From positions 5,032,501 through 5,096,500 of the forward strand of contig NZ_JADQDF010000001.1 in assembly GCF_019263585.2 (NCBI RefSeq): 64,000 bases of DNA, in the 5' to 3' direction. This DNA comes from Pseudonocardia oceani. Its GTDB lineage: Bacteria; Actinomycetota; Actinomycetes; Mycobacteriales; Pseudonocardiaceae. The notes beneath the pieces were generated by a model. That model did not search any database. It had not been told where the DNA came from and worked only from the letters and a program-made list of their open reading frames with translations. Shown one piece after another: positions 60,192 to 64,000 of this stretch. Every line of letters starts with the position of its first letter. Position 1 is the stretch's first letter. The position numbers and the translations under genes were made by a program.

Positions 60192-60204
60192 ACTATGCTA
60201 CTGG
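60192..60204. promoter_or_regulatory. ACTATGCTACTGG element at the Lrp/oxidoreductase junction
   Basis: This 13-mer differs by one base from ACTATGTTACTGG at 45866-45878. It lies between divergent genes in both places. AT-rich bases GACTATGCTACT interrupt the GC-rich background. Confidence 0.45.
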
Positions 60205-60226
60205 CCCATCTCCGCAGGACAGGGCC

Positions 60227-60255
60227 TGGACGGTGGACCGGCTGCTTCCTAGCGT
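60227..60255 (+). promoter_or_regulatory. Candidate promoter for the indolepyruvate oxidoreductase
   Basis: TGGACG at 60227-60232, 17 bases, TAGCGT at 60250-60255. A transcript would start near 60262, giving a leader of about 30 bases to the TTG start at 60292. Confidence 0.5.
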
Positions 60256-60291
60256 CGTCACCCCATGGCCAACGGTGCTCGGAGGTACCCC

Positions 60292-63200
60292 TTGCCCACC
60301 GACGTGCTCCCGCTGCGGTCCTATGCCCTCACCGACCGCTACACCGCCGAGTCCGGGCTCGTGCACCTCACCGGGCTGCAGGCGCTCGTGCGGGTGCTGC
60401 TCGACCAGCACCGGCACGACCGGGCCCGCGGGCTCGACACCCGCACCTTCGTGTCCGGCTACGAGGGGTCGCCGCTGGCCGGGCTCGACCTCGAGCTGGG
60501 CCGGCACCGCCGGCTGCTCGACGAGCACGGCGTCGTGTTCACCCCGGGCCTCAACGAGGAGGCCGCGGCGACGGCCGTGCAGGGCACCCAGCTGGCCGCC
60601 GTGACGGGCGGTCTGCGCCACGACGGCGTGGTCGGCGTCTGGTACGGCAAGGCGCCCGGCCTGGACCGGGCCTCGGACGCGATCCGGCACGCGAACCTCA
60701 TGGGCACCCACCGCACCGGCGGCGTGCTCGCGCTGGTCGGGGACGACCCGGGCGCCAAGTCGTCGAGCGTGCCGTGCGCCTCGGAGTTCGCGCTCGCCGA
60801 CCTGGCGGTGCCGGTGCTGTACCCGGCCGACCCGCAGGAGGTGGTCCGCCTCGGGCTGCACGGGATCGCGCTGTCGCGGGCCAGCGGCCTGTGGGCCGGG
60901 CTGAAGGTCGTCACCGCCGTCGCCGACGGGTCGGCGACCGTCCGCGCCGGGCTCGACGGCTTCGACCCCGTGCTCCCCGAGCTGGAGGTCGACGGGCGGC
61001 CCTACCGGCACGCCGTCACCGGTCACCTGCTGCAGCCGGCGCTCGGGCCCCTGGAGCGCGACCTGCACCGGGCCCGCCTGGAGCTGGCCCGCCGCTACGC
61101 CGCGGCCAACGGGCTCGACCGGATCACCGTCCGCACCGGCGACGACCGGATCGGCCTGGTCGCCGCGGGCAAGACCTACCTCGACCTGCGCCAGGCGCTC
61201 GACGCCCTCGGCCTCGACGACGACGAGCTGCGCCGCCGCGGCGTGCGGCTGCTGAAGCTCGGGATGGTGCACCCCGTCGAGCCCGGGATCGTCCGGGAGT
61301 TCGCCGCGGGCCTGCGCGAGGTCGTCGTGGTGGAGGAGAAGCGCTCGTTCGTCGAGGCCGCGGTCAAGGACCTGCTCTACGGGCGTCCCGGCGCCCCCGC
61401 GGTGCTCGGCAAGACCGGCCGCGGCGGCGCGCCGCTGTTCCCCCCGCACGGCGAGCTCGACCCCGACCTGGTCGCGACCGGGCTGGCCGGGCTGCTGGCC
61501 GACCTCCCGGGCGTCGCCGCGTGGCGCGAGCGCCGCCGCCCGGCGCGCGGTCGGGTGCAGCGGGGCCGGATCGACCTGCCGCTGCTCGGGCGGACGCCCT
61601 ATTTCTGCTCCGGCTGCCCGCACAACTCCTCGACCAAGCCCGGGGACGCCTCGCTCGTCGGTGCGGGCATCGGCTGCCACGCGATGGTGCTGCTGATGGA
61701 CCCCCGCCAGGTCGGCGACGTCACCGGCCTCACGCAGATGGGCGGCGAGGGGACGCAGTGGATCGGCATGGCGCCGTTCGTCGAGGCCCGGCACTTCGTG
61801 CAGAACATCGGCGACGGCACGTTCCACCACTCGGGCTCGCTCGCCGTGCGCGCCGCGGTGGCCGCAGGCGTCGACATCACGTTCAAGCTGCTGCACAACG
61901 CGACCGTCGCCATGACCGGCGGGCAGGACGCCGTCGGCGCGCTGACCGTGCCCGCGCTGACCCGCCTGCTCGCGGCGGAGGGCGTGGCCCGCACGATCGT
62001 CACCGCCGAGGACCCGGGCCGCCACCGCCGCGCGGAGCTCGCCCCGGACGTCGAGGTGTGGCCGCGCGAGCGGCTCGCCGAGGCCCAGCGGGTGCTCGCG
62101 GACGTGCCCGGCGTGACCGTGCTGATCCACGACCAGGAGTGCGCCGCGGAGAAGCGGCGCAAGCGCAAGCGCGGCACGCTGCCGACGCCGGTGCAGCGGG
62201 TCATGATCGACGAGCGGGTGTGCGAGGGCTGCGGCGACTGCGGCCGGGCGTCGAACTGCCTGTCGGTGCAGCCGGTGGACACGGAGTTCGGACGCAAGAC
62301 GCAGATCCACCAGTCGTCGTGCAACCTCGACTTCTCCTGCCTGGCGGGCGACTGCCCGTCCTTCCTCACCGTCGTGCCCGGCGGGGCCCGGGCGCGCGTC
62401 GCCGTCCCCGCGCTGGACGACGCCGTCCTGCCGCCGCCCCCGCCGGGGACCGGCACCGCGGACTTCGCGCTGCGGATGGTCGGCGTCGGCGGCACCGGCG
62501 TCGTCACGGTGGCGCAGGTGCTGGCCACCGCGGCGCTGCTCGCGGGCCGCCGGGTGCGCGGGCTCGACCAGACCGGCCTGGCGCAGAAGGGCGGGGCCGT
62601 CGTCTCCGACCTGAAGATCACGGCCGGGCCGCGCGAGGCGGCCGGGCGGCTCGCCGCCCGCGAGGCGGACCTGTACCTGTGCGCGGACCTGCTCGCCGGC
62701 GCCGACGCCGGGAACCTCGCGGTGGCCGACCCCGCCCGCACGGTCGCGGTCGTCTCCACCGGCCGCGTGCCGACCGGGGCCATGGTCGTCGACCCGGACA
62801 CCGCCTTCCCCGACGTCGACGACGTGACCGGCCGGATCACCGCCGGCGCCCGCGCCACTGTGCTGCTCGACGCCCGGGACCTGGCCGAGCGGCTGTTCGG
62901 CGGCGACCAGTACGCGAACCTGCTGCTCGTCGGGGCCGCGTTCCAGGCCGGGGCGCTGCCGCTGCCGGCCGACGCGGTGGAGCGGGCGATCGCGCTCAAC
63001 GGGGTCGCCGTCGAGGCCAACGTGCAGGCCTTCCGCCGCGGCCGCCAGGCCGTCGCCGATCCGGACGCGCTCGCCGTCGCCCTGGCCCCGCCGCCGGCCC
63101 CGCCCGCCCCCGTCGCACCGGCCGCGGCGCCCGGCCCGGCCGCGCGGGTGCGCGCCGACCCGGGGTCGGAGCTGGCCCGCCTGGTCGGCGTCCGTGTCCC

Positions 63201-63780
63201 CGAGCTGGTCGCCTACCAGGACGCCCGGTACGCCGCGCGCTACGCCGACGACGTCGAGCGCGTCCGGGCGGCCGAGGACGCCGCCGTGCCCGGGTCGACG
63301 GCGCTGGCCGAGGCCGTGGCCCGGAACCTGCACGCGCTGATGGCCTACAAGGACGAGTACGAGGTGGCGCGGCTGTCGCTGGACCCCGCGCTGGCCGCCG
63401 AGGTCGAGGCCCGCTTCGGTGTCGGCGCCCGGGCCACCCGCCGGCTGCACCCGCCCGCGCTCCGGGCGCTCGGCCTGCGGCGCAAGATCGGGCTCGGACC
63501 GGCGGAGACGCCGGTGTTCCGGGTGCTGCGGGCGATGCGCCGGCTGCGGGGCACCCCGCTCGACCTCTTCGGGCTCGCGCACGTGCGCCGGGTCGAGCGC
63601 GGCCTCGTGGTCGAGTACCGGGCCGTGCTCGAGAGGCTGCTCGACGGCCTCACCCCGGCGACGCACGCGCACGCCGTCGAGGTCGCGGGGCTGCCCGACC
63701 TCGTCCGCGGCTACGAACACGTGAAGCTGGAGTCGGTGGCGCGCTACCGGGAGCGGCTCGCGCGGGCACTGGCGCCGTGA
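60292..63780 (+). CDS. Indolepyruvate ferredoxin oxidoreductase, fused large form
   Basis: About 1,162 aa, oxidises aryl- or branched 2-oxoacids to acyl-CoA with TPP. Domain order: N-terminal alpha-like TPP pyrimidine domain; CSGCPHN motif and the TPP-binding block GDGTFHHSGSL with ATVAMTGGQDAVG (about 500-570); a Fe-S segment CEGCGDCGRASNC and SCLAGDC (about 640-690); then the gamma domain MVGVGGTGVVTVAQVL...LDQTGLAQKGGAV (about 740-800). Both Fe-S and TPP sites look intact. TTG at 60292 was chosen because GGAGGT lies six bases upstream; an ATG at 60265 would add nine residues. It is divergent from Lrp and convergent with an MFS gene. Confidence 0.9.
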   Translation: MPTDVLPLRSYALTDRYTAESGLVHLTGLQALVRVLLDQHRHDRARGLDTRTFVSGYEGSPLAGLDLELGRHRRLLDEHGVVFTPGLNEEAAATAVQGTQLAAVTGGLRHDGVVGVWYGKAPGLDRASDAIRHANLMGTHRTGGVLALVGDDPGAKSSSVPCASEFALADLAVPVLYPADPQEVVRLGLHGIALSRASGLWAGLKVVTAVADGSATVRAGLDGFDPVLPELEVDGRPYRHAVTGHLLQPALGPLERDLHRARLELARRYAAANGLDRITVRTGDDRIGLVAAGKTYLDLRQALDALGLDDDELRRRGVRLLKLGMVHPVEPGIVREFAAGLREVVVVEEKRSFVEAAVKDLLYGRPGAPAVLGKTGRGGAPLFPPHGELDPDLVATGLAGLLADLPGVAAWRERRRPARGRVQRGRIDLPLLGRTPYFCSGCPHNSSTKPGDASLVGAGIGCHAMVLLMDPRQVGDVTGLTQMGGEGTQWIGMAPFVEARHFVQNIGDGTFHHSGSLAVRAAVAAGVDITFKLLHNATVAMTGGQDAVGALTVPALTRLLAAEGVARTIVTAEDPGRHRRAELAPDVEVWPRERLAEAQRVLADVPGVTVLIHDQECAAEKRRKRKRGTLPTPVQRVMIDERVCEGCGDCGRASNCLSVQPVDTEFGRKTQIHQSSCNLDFSCLAGDCPSFLTVVPGGARARVAVPALDDAVLPPPPPGTGTADFALRMVGVGGTGVVTVAQVLATAALLAGRRVRGLDQTGLAQKGGAVVSDLKITAGPREAAGRLAAREADLYLCADLLAGADAGNLAVADPARTVAVVSTGRVPTGAMVVDPDTAFPDVDDVTGRITAGARATVLLDARDLAERLFGGDQYANLLLVGAAFQAGALPLPADAVERAIALNGVAVEANVQAFRRGRQAVADPDALAVALAPPPAPPAPVAPAAAPGPAARVRADPGSELARLVGVRVPELVAYQDARYAARYADDVERVRAAEDAAVPGSTALAEAVARNLHALMAYKDEYEVARLSLDPALAAEVEARFGVGARATRRLHPPALRALGLRRKIGLGPAETPVFRVLRAMRRLRGTPLDLFGLAHVRRVERGLVVEYRAVLERLLDGLTPATHAHAVEVAGLPDLVRGYEHVKLESVARYRERLARALAP

Positions 63781-63805
63781 GCGGTGCCGCCCTGCCGTGG
63801 CCGGG

Positions 63806-64000
63806 CTACGGGACCTGCGCGGGCACCGGGACGATCCGCCGGCAGCGCCAGAACCCGGCGGCCCCCGCCACGACCAGCGCGGCGCAGGCCAGCCAGGCCG
63901 GGCCGTAGCCGCCCGTTCGATCGACCAGGAGCCCGAACAGCGGCGGACCGGCCAGGGCGCCGAGGTAGTAGCCGGCCATCGTCACGCCGGCCGCCCGGCC
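63806..64000 (-). CDS. C-terminal end of an MFS transporter (partial)
   Basis: Sixty-four codons readable to a TAG at 63806. The sequence has two hydrophobic helices, MAGYYLGALAGPPLFGLLVD and GPAWLACALVVAGAAGFW, ended by a basic RCRRIVPVP tail, as in the last helices and C-terminus of an MFS permease; the DRTGGYGPAW loop is typical. Most of the gene lies beyond the window. It converges with the oxidoreductase, 25 bases from its stop. Confidence 0.75.
   Translation of the reverse strand, partial: GRAAGVTMAGYYLGALAGPPLFGLLVDRTGGYGPAWLACAALVVAGAAGFWRCRRIVPVPAQVP

Noticed and set aside
60193..63720. Very long open frame on the minus strand opposite the oxidoreductase
   Set aside because: High GC makes antisense frames open by chance. 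The plus-strand protein has full TPP, Fe-S and gamma-domain motifs; the antisense product is low-complexity with no domain.

Overview
This window looks like a piece of the chromosome of a high-GC actinobacterium, most like Pseudonocardia and its relatives. It is very GC-rich, with GTG and some TTG starts, many four-base GTGA or ATGA gene overlaps and actinobacterial protein families. The genus is an inference from gene content. I see no rRNA, tRNA, CRISPR array, insertion sequence or prophage.

Layout. (1) 1-3963, minus strand: a peptide/nickel-type ABC importer (two permeases, two ATPases), ending in the start of another gene at the left edge. (2) 4312-9886, plus strand: a tightly coupled flavin-oxygenase operon with a luciferase-like monooxygenase, an alpha/beta hydrolase, an FMN reductase, a RibB-fold protein that has lost its catalytic residues, an MFS pump and a nitroreductase. 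(3) 9870-18808: alanine dehydrogenase, an isopenicillin-N-synthase-type oxygenase, a metallo-beta-lactamase-fold hydrolase paired with a fumarylacetoacetate-hydrolase-family protein, a LysR regulator divergent from an amidohydrolase, a 2-keto-4-pentenoate hydratase-like protein, a manganese catalase with a lysine/alanine tail, and dodecin.

(4) 18910-48853: a catabolic island of about 30 kb, the most interesting part. It holds three KstD-like flavoproteins, a VOC and an EthD protein, two SnoaL-like proteins, a thiolase/HSD10-like SDR/enoyl-CoA hydratase set, three carboxymuconolactone-decarboxylase-like proteins, three P450s with one ferredoxin, a TRAP transporter, a BadI/MenB-like ring-cleavage candidate overlapping an acyl-CoA ligase, a molybdenum hydroxylase (CoxMSL type), a beta-keto acid cleavage enzyme, two more SDRs and an unrecognised protein made of two tandem copies of one domain. 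The parts suggest uptake of an organic acid, CoA activation, hydroxylation, ring opening and thiolytic cleavage of an alicyclic or terpenoid-like compound. No acyl-CoA dehydrogenase is present. The substrate is unknown. AT-rich promoter islands mark nearly every divergent junction.

(5) 48854-54312: a small membrane protein, a DUF2252 protein, a ketopantoate-reductase-family protein, a class II aldolase and an alpha-hydroxy-acid oxidase gene with a frameshift. (6) 54317-63780: a complete branched-chain/hydrophobic amino-acid-type ABC importer (LivKHMGF), a small Cys-rich unknown, an Lrp/AsnC regulator and, divergent from it, a fused indolepyruvate ferredoxin oxidoreductase. Together these suggest uptake and oxidative decarboxylation of amino-acid-derived 2-oxoacids. 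The right edge cuts an MFS gene on the minus strand.

Two genes are broken: a remnant of an Old-Yellow-Enzyme-type reductase at 37438-37706 and the oxidase at 53090-54312. Only two transcription regulators (LysR, Lrp) lie in the window, so the island's regulator is probably elsewhere.
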